From the NCBI RefSeq assembly GCF_001467895.1, contig NZ_LNYO01000022.1:44511-108510 (forward strand): DNA of 64,000 bases, read 5' to 3'. The DNA is from Legionella nautarum (GTDB lineage: Bacteria > Pseudomonadota > Gammaproteobacteria > Legionellales > Legionellaceae). Numbering within the stretch: the stretch's first letter is position 1; the number at the start of each line of letters is the position of its first letter. Below the pieces are notes generated by a model. That model ran no database searches, had not been told where the DNA came from, and worked only from the letters and a program-made list of their open reading frames with translations. Shown here in pieces: positions 8,837 through 18,230 of the stretch. The translations under genes and the position numbers were made by a program.

Positions 8837-9551
8837 AGAGGTTGGGCTTTGCCCCATAGCCGTTAGGCTAAGAAGATTTACCTGGGTCCGTTCGGTATCC
8901 CCATGAAATGTGGATCGAAGGAATTATATTAATCTTATCCCGTTCAGTTGAGGAGCACGCATGGCGTGCGTATCGAAAGCTTGAGTTTCTCGAAGGCCTG
9001 TCCTGAGGTTCTCGAAGGGAGAGGCTTTTCGCGACACTTCGAGACAGCGCTGCGCGCTTCCTCAGTGCGAACGGAGTTAGATTAAGGAGGTTTTTCTCTA
9101 TTTTATCTGAGTGCGAACCGAGTCAGATGAAGGAGATTTTTCTCTATTTTATCTGAGTGCGAACCGAGTCGGATGAAGGAGATTTTTCTTTATTTTATCT
9201 GACCCCGTTCAGACTGAGGAGGCGTTTACGCCGTCTCGAAGTCTCACATCAGGGTTTGCAAGGCTTCGAGACGGCCTAACGACTCCGCACATCCTGAGGC
9301 TCGAAGGACTCAGTGCGAACGCTAGATTATTAGCCAAGAGCTCGAATTAAACTAGATACAGATTAGTCTGACTACTACGGGACTTGACCCAACAAAATCA
9401 TTTTCTGAAACCCTCTCAAAGCTTGAGCTAACCAAATCCCAACCTACATTTTTAATTATCAGTTGTAATCCCTAGAGCTACTCTCTTATAGTATATTGTT
9501 GTGAATACTGTGTTATAAACGCCTTTTGTCTTGATAATCAAGGAATTACTT
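8837..9551. repeat. Repeat patch: hairpin elements plus 46-bp tandem units
   Basis: A 715-base noncoding patch. It holds several copies of a dispersed hairpin element: tip stems at 8955-8969 (GCACGC-ATG-GCGTGC), 9046-9058 (AGCGC-TGC-GCGCT, inverted orientation) and 9221-9232 (GGCGT-TT-ACGCC), each beside TGAGGA and tCTCGAAG-type flanks. Between them lie three 46-bp tandem units (9064-9201). A longer 12-bp stem pairs 9230-9241 with 9264-9275. Related copies lie at 38.8-39.1 kb and 62.3 kb. The element is probably mobile or recombinogenic, or acts in RNA ends; no coding sequence is supported here. Confidence 0.75.
9064..9201. repeat. Three tandem 46-bp units
   Basis: Units start at 9064, 9110 and 9156. 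Units 2 and 3 differ at two or so positions; unit 1 is more diverged. Each ends in a run read as TTTTTCTCTATTTTATCTG (TTTTTCTTTATTTTATCTG in unit 3). A single partial copy of the end of the unit sits at about 62323-62351, directly before the same hairpin element, so unit and hairpin travel together. Confidence 0.85.
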
Positions 9552-11015
9552 ATGCGGCTCATGATCAGGATATTTATTTGCTTAGGTACATGCATATTAA
9601 TATCTTGTAATGTTTCGCTGCCTCCACAAGCCCAGCTTAAAAATCTGCAAGCAACACCGAATATGGAACGAGCAGTTAAACGACTTTTAGCAGAAACAAA
9701 TACCTTTTCGCAGGGCAATTGGCCAGACAAAAGATGGTGGTTAATTTTTAACTCACCCGAATTAAATAAATTAATCGAAGAAGCCTTAGCCAATAACCCT
9801 TCTCTTCTCGAAATTAGAAGTCGCATTACCGTAGCAAAACAGGAAGCGATGGTCACCCGCTCTCTCCTGTTCCCACTTGTATTTTTTGATGCAAGTATGA
9901 CTAGGCAATACTTAAGTAAAAATGGTTTGTATCGAGCGTTTAATCCCAAACTTCATCGCAATGCCACACTGATTGATCTCACTTTATCTTTTACTTATGA
10001 ATTCGATTTTTGGCACAAAAATCGTAATCTCTTCTGTGCTGCAATTGGTGAAGCCTTAGCTGCTCAAGCAGAAGCAGCCCAAGTGGCGTTAATTACCACA
10101 ACGTCAATGGCTCAAGCCTACATCGCTTACAGGACAAATTTACTAAGAAAACAGTTATACCAGCAATTATTTACAGTGCGTCAGCGACTTCTGCGGCTGC
10201 AAAATTTAGTATTTGCAAAAGGTCTTACTTCAGATTTACCAAGCTTTTCAGCAGAAGAAAATTTTTTCCAAGCCAGACAATTTCTTTCAAGTATTGATAC
10301 AGAACTCGTTGTCACTAAACATCTGATCAATACTTTGGCGGGACGAAATCCTGATACCCCGCTGCAACTTGATTGCACACTACCGGCCTTACCCCGAGCG
10401 CTGATTATTCCTAAAACTCTATCAGTCGACCTGATTGCCCGTAGACCTGATTTAATGGCACAAATTTGGCACGCCAAAGCCCTAGCCTATGAAACAGGCG
10501 CAGCAATGGCTGAATTTTATCCTGATGTTAATATTACTGGCTTTATTGGTTTGGAATCGACTCGCTGGACTAAGCTTTTATATAGTTCTAGCGGTAAAAC
10601 AGGCATTAAACCGGCTATCCATTTGCCAATTTTTACAGCGGGGGCCATTGCTGCTAACATCAATGCAACCAAAGCAAAATTTGATGCGGCCATCTTCGCT
10701 TATAACAATTTGTTATTACGCAGCACTCAAGAAGTTCTTGACGTATTAGCGTTTGCCCAAGATGTGTATAAACAGAAAAAGGAACAGACAGAGATTGTTA
10801 ATTATTCTGAACGGCGTTATAACTTGACTAAATTGAGGCAACAAAAAGGCTTAGATAGCGACTTCGATATGTATTATTATCAGGAAGCAGTTATTGAAAA
10901 TAAACTGGCCAATGTCAATTTGCTTTACAACCAATACTTAGCCTCAATTAAATTAATTAAGGCATTAGGAGGGGGCTACTGCCAAACAGAGGTTCCTCTG
11001 GTGAAGAAAATATGA
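9552..11015 (+). CDS. Outer membrane efflux lipoprotein (NodT/OprM-type outer membrane factor)
   Basis: I place the start at the ATG 9552 (preceded by AAGGA at 9539-9543) rather than an in-frame TTG 21 bases upstream, because it puts a lipobox (ILISC, Cys19) at the usual distance. The 487-residue product is a TolC-superfamily protein: two related halves of long helices, with the NodT-type WPDKRWWLIFNSPELNKLIEEAL near the N-terminus and LIARRPDLMAQIWHAKALAYETGAA in the middle. It would form the trimeric outer membrane exit duct. Its stop overlaps the ATG of the adaptor gene (ATGA), and the three genes to 13897 make one efflux operon. Confidence 0.9.
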   Translation: MRLMIRIFICLGTCILISCNVSLPPQAQLKNLQATPNMERAVKRLLAETNTFSQGNWPDKRWWLIFNSPELNKLIEEALANNPSLLEIRSRITVAKQEAMVTRSLLFPLVFFDASMTRQYLSKNGLYRAFNPKLHRNATLIDLTLSFTYEFDFWHKNRNLFCAAIGEALAAQAEAAQVALITTTSMAQAYIAYRTNLLRKQLYQQLFTVRQRLLRLQNLVFAKGLTSDLPSFSAEENFFQARQFLSSIDTELVVTKHLINTLAGRNPDTPLQLDCTLPALPRALIIPKTLSVDLIARRPDLMAQIWHAKALAYETGAAMAEFYPDVNITGFIGLESTRWTKLLYSSSGKTGIKPAIHLPIFTAGAIAANINATKAKFDAAIFAYNNLLLRSTQEVLDVLAFAQDVYKQKKEQTEIVNYSERRYNLTKLRQQKGLDSDFDMYYYQEAVIENKLANVNLLYNQYLASIKLIKALGGGYCQTEVPLVKKI

Positions 11016-12349
11016 AGAAAAAACACTCAGCCTCTTTCTTATTCGCCATCCTAGTCGTCTGTCTTTTGCTGTTCTTTTTTTTATATTGGTTATTTGTTTG
11101 GCGATTTCAAGCGTTTACCAACGACGCTTACGTGCAAGGCAACCAAGTCTATGTCAAATCCTTGCGTAAGGGCTTTGTCACCGGTGTATATACTGATGAT
11201 AGTTTTTTGGTAAAAAAAGGACAACTCGTTGTTTCCCTCAATGAAACAGATTCAATTATTGCTTTGGAAAAAGCAAAAAAGAAACTGGCGCAAACAGTTC
11301 GGGAAGTCTCTCAAGCCTTTCACGATGTTTTTATTCTGGCTGCCGAAATCGAAGTGAAAGAAGCTGAACTGTTAAAAGCTCAACAAAATTTCAAACATCG
11401 CTATGATGTCATTGGTGCGAGAGGAGTTTCTTTAGAAGATTATCAACATGCAGTCGACGATTTAAGAGCCAGCGAAGCGGCATTAAAAAGAACTAAAAAT
11501 AATTATCAAAAAATGCTGGCTTTTGTACAAGGGACTTCCGTCACTGAACATCCCTGGGTACAAGCTGCCGCTCAAAGCGTCCGCGATGCCTGGGTGCAAC
11601 TTTACCGCTGTAGAATCTATGCGCCGGTGGAAGGGCTAGTTGCCCAGCGCACCATTCAAGTGGGAATGTGGGTTTCACCCAATGAACCACTGATGTCCAT
11701 CATTCCTCTGGATCAAATCTGGGTCAATGCCAATTTTAAAGAAACCCAACTTAAAAAAATGCGCATTGGCCAAAGAGCAACCTTTACTTCCGATCTCTAT
11801 GGTCGAGATGTTGTTTTTCATGGAAAAATTGTCGGTTTACCCGGCGGTGCTGGTAACGTTTTTTCGTTACTGCCGCCTGAAAACCTCTCAGGAAACTGGA
11901 TTAAAATTGTCCAACGCTTACCTGTACGTATCGCCTTAGATCCCCAGGAGTTAAAGAAACATCCGTTGCGCCTGGGCTTATCGCTTGAAGTCACTGTTGA
12001 TCTCACTGATCAAGGTGGACTCTTAGTACCAACCACCTTCAACAATTCACCCCGTTATTCCACTGATATTTTTCAATTGGAAGAGTTAGGAGATAAAGAG
12101 CTTATAGAAAGTATTATTAAAAATAACCTCGATCCCAATTTACAAGAATTTGCCAGAAATCCGCTTACTATCTCAGATATTAACCTGCGGCAAAAAGGAG
12201 TTAACAATAATAGCTCCCCTGAAGAGACGCAGAAAAATGGCATTAAGAAAAAAAAGCCTCAGCAAAATAACCCTAGGAAAAAAAATAATAAACATAAAAT
12301 GACTAAGCAAAAAATGACTATGCAAGAATGCAAAATACGCACGCGTTAG
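11012..12349 (+). CDS. HlyD/EmrA-type membrane fusion protein with a basic C-terminal tail
   Basis: A 445-residue periplasmic adaptor. One N-terminal membrane anchor (SFLFAILVVCLLLFFFLYWLFVW, about 7-29) is followed by the barrel-sandwich start FTNDAYVQGNQVYVKSLRKG, a helical hairpin (about 85-175), and the second lipoyl half YAPVEGLVAQRTIQVG. The beta-barrel ends near residue 370. It links the MFS pump (12362-) to the outer membrane factor encoded just upstream. Unusual is the tail of about 60 residues after SIIKNNLDPNL: it is rich in Lys, Asn, Gln and Arg, low in complexity, and not part of usual EmrA proteins. Confidence 0.9.
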   Translation: MKKKHSASFLFAILVVCLLLFFFLYWLFVWRFQAFTNDAYVQGNQVYVKSLRKGFVTGVYTDDSFLVKKGQLVVSLNETDSIIALEKAKKKLAQTVREVSQAFHDVFILAAEIEVKEAELLKAQQNFKHRYDVIGARGVSLEDYQHAVDDLRASEAALKRTKNNYQKMLAFVQGTSVTEHPWVQAAAQSVRDAWVQLYRCRIYAPVEGLVAQRTIQVGMWVSPNEPLMSIIPLDQIWVNANFKETQLKKMRIGQRATFTSDLYGRDVVFHGKIVGLPGGAGNVFSLLPPENLSGNWIKIVQRLPVRIALDPQELKKHPLRLGLSLEVTVDLTDQGGLLVPTTFNNSPRYSTDIFQLEELGDKELIESIIKNNLDPNLQEFARNPLTISDINLRQKGVNNNSSPEETQKNGIKKKKPQQNNPRKKNNKHKMTKQKMTMQECKIRTR

Positions 12350-12361
12350 GAACAAGAAAAA

Positions 12362-13897
12362 ATGGTCCTTTACCTTTTAGTTTTAGCACTAACTGCGGTC
12401 GTATTTAATCTTACTTTACCCATCATGGCAGGTCTTTACATCGTCAGTGATTTGGGCGGTAGTTCTTATCTTACTTCTTATGCGGTTAGTTTTTTTTGTA
12501 TTGGTAATATAATTGGCATTCCTCTTGGAAAACCAGATCATTCAGGCTTAAGCGCCCTCCAACTTTTTGTAGTCTGCTTAACTTTCATGTGTTTTTTTTC
12601 ATGGCAATGTGCGATAGCAACCGATTATTTTAATTTCGTTTTATTCCGGTTTTTAGAAGGTGTAGCATCTGGACCGTTATTTATTTTGATTACTTACACA
12701 CTGATTCCTCTTCTAGCACCAAAAAAAAATAAGGCCTTTGTTTTGTCAGTTTTATTAGTTAGTTTTTCCTTAGCGCCTGTGCTTGCTGCTTCTTATGGAG
12801 GCTGGATAGCTTACTATCATAATTGGCGCCTTCTTTTCTATTCCAATATTCCTCTCTGTCTTTTTTTAATTATTTGTGTAGGCTACCGATATCGCAAATC
12901 TGATAATAAGCGACCAGAAAAACTCCATCTTGATGTGGTTGGTTATTTATTTTATTCCATCGCCATTGTTTTTTTCGGTACTGTGCTAACAACCGGTCAA
13001 GAATTAGATTGGTTCCGCTCTTCTCTCATTACCTTTCTAACCATTGCAGGCAGCATTAGTTTTGTCTTTTTTATACTGCGAAGTTGGTCAGCAACGCACC
13101 CCATTATTGATATTAAGTTGTTTAAAAACTTCTATTTTTCGCTGGCCATAGTGAACTTATTCCTACTTTTTTCAATTTATTTTGGCATGGTCATTTTACT
13201 AGGATTATGGCTGAAACTTTACGTTAACTATACTCCCAATTGGATTGCCTTAATCATGGGAACAATGGCATTCGGAGCCTGGATACCAATCTTGATAAAT
13301 TACATGCGTTATGATCCACGCTTACCTCTTACAGTCGCTTTGGCTTTTCTTGCTATTTCTAGCTTTTACACCACTTATTTTAATGCAGAAATCAATTTTA
13401 ATCGCATTGCCTTTTCGCGCATTCTCACTGGTGTAGGATTGGCTGTGTTTTTAGCTCCTCTTTTTCGTTTATGCACTCAAACCGTTCACCCAAAAAAAAT
13501 TCCCGAAGCGATTTGTCTATTCCATACAGCAAGACTATTTGGCAGTGGAATAGGGGTTTCCTTATTTCTCATTTTATGGCATCGTCGACAAGTCTTTTAT
13601 CATGAACGTTTGGGGAGCAGTTTAACTGCTTTTTCGCAAAATACGACGCAATTTTTTGAACGGGCAAAATTTTTCAATATCCAAGGAAAACAAGCTTTAG
13701 CCCAGTTAAATTTTTATCTACAACGACAAGCCACTGCTTTAGCTCTCGATGATTGCTTTTTTTTAATGGGCTGGATAGTCATAGCGTTGCTTATTTTAGT
13801 CGTATTTACTTTTTTCCTTCCGGATCCGGTTTTGTATGACGAGGTAAAACCTTCTGATGAGAACTCAAATTCTAATTCCTCTGCTCATAAGGCATAG
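12362..13897 (+). CDS. MFS multidrug efflux pump, EmrB/QacA (DHA2) type
   Basis: A 511-residue inner membrane transporter of the 14-helix DHA2 group. Its first helix is LLVLALTAVVFNLTLPIMAGLYIVSDLGGSS, and the motif-C-like region lies around SLAPVLAASYGGWIAYYHNWRLLFYSNIPLCL (about 140-170), as in EmrB. It follows the EmrA-like gene by 12 bases with the AAGAAAA region before the ATG 12362. It exports drugs or other toxic compounds in exchange for protons, through the adaptor and outer membrane factor of the same operon. The substrate cannot be predicted. Confidence 0.9.
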   Translation: MVLYLLVLALTAVVFNLTLPIMAGLYIVSDLGGSSYLTSYAVSFFCIGNIIGIPLGKPDHSGLSALQLFVVCLTFMCFFSWQCAIATDYFNFVLFRFLEGVASGPLFILITYTLIPLLAPKKNKAFVLSVLLVSFSLAPVLAASYGGWIAYYHNWRLLFYSNIPLCLFLIICVGYRYRKSDNKRPEKLHLDVVGYLFYSIAIVFFGTVLTTGQELDWFRSSLITFLTIAGSISFVFFILRSWSATHPIIDIKLFKNFYFSLAIVNLFLLFSIYFGMVILLGLWLKLYVNYTPNWIALIMGTMAFGAWIPILINYMRYDPRLPLTVALAFLAISSFYTTYFNAEINFNRIAFSRILTGVGLAVFLAPLFRLCTQTVHPKKIPEAICLFHTARLFGSGIGVSLFLILWHRRQVFYHERLGSSLTAFSQNTTQFFERAKFFNIQGKQALAQLNFYLQRQATALALDDCFFLMGWIVIALLILVVFTFFLPDPVLYDEVKPSDENSNSNSSAHKA

Positions 13898-14065
13898 AGG
13901 ATGAATCTCAAGCGATTCGCGCGGCTTACCCGGCATTGTTGCAAATTCTAGTCTTCCTGCCTATGTACCGTGGCTTGTCAGCGGTATTCAGGCGATCTTT
14001 TTTCATAGCGAGATCTCTGGATCCCGCGAACAAGTCGAGGGACGTGGGAATATCGAATTAAATGA

Positions 14066-14121
14066 GTCAAGCCTTGCTTTTTTGCTTCTTAATCACTTAA
14101 TAACGAACAGCAAGGCTTGAC
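14066..14121. repeat. 13-bp inverted repeat, hairpin with 30-base loop
   Basis: GTCAAGCCTTGCT (14066-14078) is the exact reverse complement of AGCAAGGCTTGAC (14109-14121). It lies in the intergenic region after the efflux operon and before the ClC gene. It could be a terminator-like structure or an end of a decayed dispersed element; the surrounding sequence has the look of a dispersed repeat, but I see no T run. Confidence 0.6.
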
Positions 14122-14181
14122 CCCCTAGGCTACATTAAAGTACTTTAAATTAACTAATCTCAGTGGAGCAAAAGATTCGCT

Positions 14182-15471
14182 GTGAAACAATCCAACTCAC
14201 AACAAAAATGTAAAACTTCTTTACCCATCCTTATTTTTGTCACTCTCTGTATAGGGGTTGTCTCTGGGCTGGCTGGAATGTTTTTAGCGTTACTGCTGCA
14301 CTATATTCAACATGTTGCTTATGGTTACACTCATACTTTACAGCACCCAGAAAACTTTCTAGAAGGGGTCTCTGCTGCATCCGGAGAGAGACGAATTTTA
14401 GTTCTTAGTTTCTGTGGTTTTCTTGCCGGTTTTGGATGGTGGGCGATTTACCGCTACGGTAAACCTTTAGTCAGTATTGCTCGGGCGATTAAATCAGACA
14501 AGCCAATGATGCCGATGTTAACAACAACTCTCAACGCCCTGCTGCAAATTATTACTGTTGCCCTTGGTTCACCGCTGGGACGAGAAGTAGCGCCACGAGA
14601 AATTGGTGCAGCATTTGCCTGCTGGCTGGCAGACAAAACCGGTTTAACTGTTAGAGAATCACAAATCATGGTGGCTTGTGGAGCCGGTGCTGGATTGGCC
14701 GCGGTTTATAATGTTCCTTTAGGGGGCACCGTCTTTACGCTTGAAGTGTTGCTATCTACACTTAGCTGGTCGGCAGTAATCCCTGCGCTTTGCACCTCTT
14801 CCATCGCTACAGCCATTTCCTGGATTGGTTTGGGCAATGAACCGCAATACCATGTACCGAATTACCCATTGAGCCTTTCTTTAATAACCTGGTCAATTAT
14901 TGTAGGTCCTCTCTTTGGTATAGCAGCCTATTGGTTTCATCAAATTACTGCTGCAGCACGCAAAATTGCTCCTCGTGACGGACGGGTTTTAATTTTATGT
15001 ATTCTGAATTTCATTATTATTGGGATCTTAGCTGTCTATTTCCCTCAGTTATTAGGCAATGGAAAAGGCCCCATTCAACTTGGGTTTACTGATAATTTGG
15101 GTCTGGAGCTCGCCCTAAGATTGTTCATTCTTAGAGTGATTATTGTGTGGAGCAGTTTGCAGGCAGGGGCACAGGGTGGATTACTGACACCGTCACTGGC
15201 GAATGGCGTATTAATGGCGATAGTTCTCGGCGGGCTTTGGTCAGTTATCTGGCCTGGGACTCATTCGGGCGCCTTTGCTGTAGTTGGCGCATCCGCCTTT
15301 CTTGCAGCAGCCCAGAAAATGCCAATTACCGCCATCGTCCTTACCGCAGAATTCACCGGCATCAATTTTAATTTCCTTGTACCGATTTTATTTGCGGTTA
15401 CTGGTTCGGTGAGTACCTTTAGTTTTTATGCTAATCGCCAAACTCTCCCCACTTCGATACAAAAAAGCTAA
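14182..15471 (+). CDS. ClC-family chloride channel/transporter
   Basis: A 429-residue inner membrane protein starting at GTG 14182. ClC signatures: GSPLGREVAPREIGA near 129-143, corresponding to the GREGP selectivity and gating segment, with Glu135 as the candidate gating glutamate; GAGAGLAAVYNVPLGG near 167-182, the usual GxxAGxxxxxxxPxxG segment; and LEVL next to it. The family carries chloride, sometimes in exchange for protons, or other anions such as fluoride. No CBS domains follow, as in short bacterial ClCs. A weak GTGGAG lies upstream, so the start is a little uncertain. Confidence 0.85.
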   Translation: MKQSNSQQKCKTSLPILIFVTLCIGVVSGLAGMFLALLLHYIQHVAYGYTHTLQHPENFLEGVSAASGERRILVLSFCGFLAGFGWWAIYRYGKPLVSIARAIKSDKPMMPMLTTTLNALLQIITVALGSPLGREVAPREIGAAFACWLADKTGLTVRESQIMVACGAGAGLAAVYNVPLGGTVFTLEVLLSTLSWSAVIPALCTSSIATAISWIGLGNEPQYHVPNYPLSLSLITWSIIVGPLFGIAAYWFHQITAAARKIAPRDGRVLILCILNFIIIGILAVYFPQLLGNGKGPIQLGFTDNLGLELALRLFILRVIIVWSSLQAGAQGGLLTPSLANGVLMAIVLGGLWSVIWPGTHSGAFAVVGASAFLAAAQKMPITAIVLTAEFTGINFNFLVPILFAVTGSVSTFSFYANRQTLPTSIQKS

Positions 15472-15477
15472 GCTACT

Positions 15478-16704
15478 TTATTCACGGTCCAACCATTTTT
15501 TACCGTCAACTAAACGAGCAGTCATCATACCCGCTACACAATCACCCGTCACATTGAGCATAGTAGCCAGTGGATCAATAATGATACTAATCGCAGCGAT
15601 GGCAATCAAAACGGAAGGCGGAAACCCATAGACCGTCAAAATTAATAACTCACCGAGCATACCTCCACTAGGAATGGCGCCCATGACAGTGCCCACCAGC
15701 AAAGAAACACCCAAAGCAATTAGTAAAACCGAGCTGCCACTAAAATCTAAATGAAAAATTCCGAATAAAAACGCGATCTTAAACATCCCTCCAATCACCG
15801 AGCCATCTTTATGAATAATCGCGCCAAGCGGAACCACAGTTTCCACAATTTCCGGAGAAACACGCATTTTCTTGGTTGCTAATAAATTAGCGGGTATGCT
15901 GGCTGCACCACTGCAAGTTGCAACCGAGGTAACCATCGGCAAAAATAAATTTTTCCAAAATAATTTTATACCTTCGATTTTACCTGCCAGGTAGGCATAA
16001 AAACTAAAGGCCGCAATAAAATAAAGCAAGGAAGAAACATAATAAATGCAAGCGATACGTAGGTAGCTTTCCATTAATTGAGGACCAAGTTCACTCACTA
16101 AAACTGCAAAATAAGCAAAAAAACCAATGGGTGCGTAATACATAATGAGCGAGAAAACACGCATAAAAACTTCTTCACCGGCTTGTAAAAAACCAATAAA
16201 TTTTTTCCCTTTATCATTGGCTGTTGCTGCTGCTAGGCCAACTAGTAATGAAAATACGATTAAAGCCAACATATTTTTGTGTGACAACAAATTAATAAAA
16301 TCAGGAACGGAAACAATGCCTACAATTTGACTTGATAAACTAGGAGGTGAAAAGGTTTCAGGTATAGTTAAATGCAAAAAAACGCCCTGCCCTGGCGGAA
16401 ACAGTTTCACGATAAAAAGGGCATACACAGCGGCGACTATTCCGGTAAATAAAAAAACTGCTGTCATGGATAAAATGATCTTCCCTAATTTACCCAAAGA
16501 TCCTGTGCGCGCAATTGCCGAAGAGACAGAGAAAAAAATGAGTGGCACAATGGCTGTAAAAATCAAATTGAGAAAGATTTCACCAAAAGGTTTTAAATAT
16601 TGAGTATTTGGCCCTAATATATGACCCACTAAGCCACCTAAGACAATAGAAGAAATCAAAATTAGAGGAAAAGCATAGGATTTAATTGTTTTATATTGAG
16701 TCAC
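15478..16704 (-). CDS. Dicarboxylate/amino acid:cation symporter (DAACS family)
   Basis: A 408-residue membrane transporter of the GltP/DctA/SstT family. The conserved C-terminal half is clear: TCSGAASIPANLL (HP1 serine-rich loop), VVPLGAIIHKDGSVIGGMFKIAFLFGIF (TM7 region), and MLNVTGDCVAGMMTARL (TM8 NxxxD segment with the Arg that contacts substrate carboxylate groups). Members use Na+ or H+ to import glutamate, aspartate, serine or C4-dicarboxylates. It is convergent with the ClC gene, whose stop lies 6 bases away. For a Legionella-like host that lives on amino acids, amino acid uptake is the likeliest role. Confidence 0.9.
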   Translation of the reverse strand: MTQYKTIKSYAFPLILISSIVLGGLVGHILGPNTQYLKPFGEIFLNLIFTAIVPLIFFSVSSAIARTGSLGKLGKIILSMTAVFLFTGIVAAVYALFIVKLFPPGQGVFLHLTIPETFSPPSLSSQIVGIVSVPDFINLLSHKNMLALIVFSLLVGLAAATANDKGKKFIGFLQAGEEVFMRVFSLIMYYAPIGFFAYFAVLVSELGPQLMESYLRIACIYYVSSLLYFIAAFSFYAYLAGKIEGIKLFWKNLFLPMVTSVATCSGAASIPANLLATKKMRVSPEIVETVVPLGAIIHKDGSVIGGMFKIAFLFGIFHLDFSGSSVLLIALGVSLLVGTVMGAIPSGGMLGELLILTVYGFPPSVLIAIAAISIIIDPLATMLNVTGDCVAGMMTARLVDGKKWLDRE

Positions 16705-16794
16705 TACTAAAAATTTCCCTGATAATATTTTATATAGATTTACATAACAGAGTTCAGTGAAAAAGTCACTTCGATTTAATTTTACAGGTCATAA

Positions 16795-17703
16795 ATGCAA
16801 AAAATCGCCGCTATTTACGTTGTAAAACCCGAATTTCTCTCCGCACTCTGCGAAGAGCTAGGAGAATTTTCTGATATTCGCGAAGATCTCGTTTTTTCCT
16901 CCGTCAAAAAAACAGAACCCTGCTTCGCCCTTGATACTTGGTTGGAACCGCAAATTGTCAGCTTTCAATCCATTTCTGAGGCAGTAAAAATCCTACGCCA
17001 AGCTGGAAAATTTTGGTACCTGCACCCGATTAGTCAAATAAGACGCTCGCGCTTAATCGAAGAACAATTACGCAGCTACAGCAGTTTAGAACGTCATTTT
17101 CCTCTTCAAGAAGACATCCCAACGATAGGTAGCTTCAGCCTTCTTGATAAAAATACCCTTGTTTATAGCGCAAAACGCAGAAAAAAATGGCCGCAAGGAA
17201 AATGCTATTTTATTGAAGATAAAATAAACCCACCCAATCGCGCTTATTTAAAGCTGTGGGAAGCCTTAACGCTATTGGGAAAACAACCTAAGAGCGATGA
17301 AACGGTACTGGATTTAGGCGCCTCCCCGGGCGGTTGGACCTATGTGGCACAATCTTTAGGAGCTAAGGTCACCGCCGTTGATAAAGCCGAGCTAGCTCCT
17401 AAAATTGCAAAGCTTCCCCGTGTTCATTTTTTGCAGCAGAGCGCATTTGCTTTAGATCCCGCTCATTTAGACGAAAGCTATGATTGGGTTTTATCGGATG
17501 TCATTTGTTACCCTGCTAGGGCCTATGAACTTATTAAGAAATGGATTGCTTCGGGAAAAGCAAAGCAATTGATTTTCACTATAAAATTTCAGGGAGAGGT
17601 GGATATAGCAATCATTAAACAATTTCAAGCAATACCGAATTCTTGTATTACTAACCTGTACTATAACAAACACGAAGCCACGTTTTTTTATCCAGCGGCT
17701 TAA
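16795..17703 (+). CDS. FtsJ/RlmM-like RNA 2'-O-methyltransferase
   Basis: A 302-residue SAM-dependent methyltransferase. The N-terminal ~130 residues look like an RNA-binding/THUMP-like region, the C-terminal ~150 like FtsJ/RrmJ. SAM-binding motif VLDLGASPGGWTYVA is at 171-185. The K-D-K-E catalytic tetrad of 2'-O-methyltransferases is complete: Lys153 (YLKLWEAL), Asp235 (WVLSDV), Lys264 (IFTIKFQG), Glu294 (KHEATFF). Layout and length most resemble RlmM, which methylates C2498 of 23S rRNA, but the N-terminus differs enough that I leave the symbol out. Confidence 0.8.
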   Translation: MQKIAAIYVVKPEFLSALCEELGEFSDIREDLVFSSVKKTEPCFALDTWLEPQIVSFQSISEAVKILRQAGKFWYLHPISQIRRSRLIEEQLRSYSSLERHFPLQEDIPTIGSFSLLDKNTLVYSAKRRKKWPQGKCYFIEDKINPPNRAYLKLWEALTLLGKQPKSDETVLDLGASPGGWTYVAQSLGAKVTAVDKAELAPKIAKLPRVHFLQQSAFALDPAHLDESYDWVLSDVICYPARAYELIKKWIASGKAKQLIFTIKFQGEVDIAIIKQFQAIPNSCITNLYYNKHEATFFYPAA

Positions 17704-17792
17704 AAGGAACCTATCAATGAAAAAGCCAATCTGTCGCCAAACTTTGATCAATATGCTATGTTTTCAGGCTCATTTGATATCTAAGGATAAGT

Positions 17793-18230
17793 ATGCGATT
17801 GGTCATTAAAACTATGCAATATGTTGTTATTACAGCCTTGTTATTTAGTTTAACCGCCTGTATGAAAACAAAGCCCCTAGGACATGAAATAGCTTCTTAT
17901 AAAGTGAAGGGGAAGGTATATACACCTCTTAAGTCTGCAAAAGGGTATAAAGCACGAGGGCTAGCTTCGTTTTATAGTAAACGCTTCCATCATCATAAGA
18001 CCTCTAATGGAGAGCAATACAATATGTATTCTATGACGGCTGCACATCCTACGCTTCCATTTAATACCCGGCTACGAGTTAAGAATGTAAAAAATGGACG
18101 AACAGTGGTAGTTCGTATTAATGATCGTGGGCCCTTTTATAATACGCGAATTATCGATCTTTCTTATGCAGCGGCAAGTCGCCTGGGAATCACAAGTTAT
18201 GCTATGGTAGAAATACAGGCTCTTAATTAG
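17793..18230 (+). CDS. rlpA: RlpA-family septal lytic transglycosylase-like lipoprotein (short form)
   Basis: A 145-residue lipoprotein. Lipobox LTAC puts the lipid on Cys23. The double-psi beta-barrel spans about 55-140: [38 protein letters not shown] and [20 protein letters not shown], which includes the Asp (NDRGP) essential in active RlpA proteins. The C-terminal SPOR domain of E. coli RlpA is absent, so it would not bind denuded glycan in that way. It is expected at the inner face of the outer membrane, acting on peptidoglycan during division. Confidence 0.9.
   Translation: MRLVIKTMQYVVITALLFSLTACMKTKPLGHEIASYKVKGKVYTPLKSAKGYKARGLASFYSKRFHHHKTSNGEQYNMYSMTAAHPTLPFNTRLRVKNVKNGRTVVVRINDRGPFYNTRIIDLSYAAASRLGITSYAMVEIQALN

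Noticed and set aside
9064..9201. Possible CRISPR array from the repeats at 9.1 kb and 38.9 kb
   Set aside because: The units are head to tail with no spacers of unique sequence, and no cas gene is near.
9452..9949. A 165-codon frame on the minus strand
   Set aside because: It lies antisense over the start of the efflux lipoprotein gene and has no family features.
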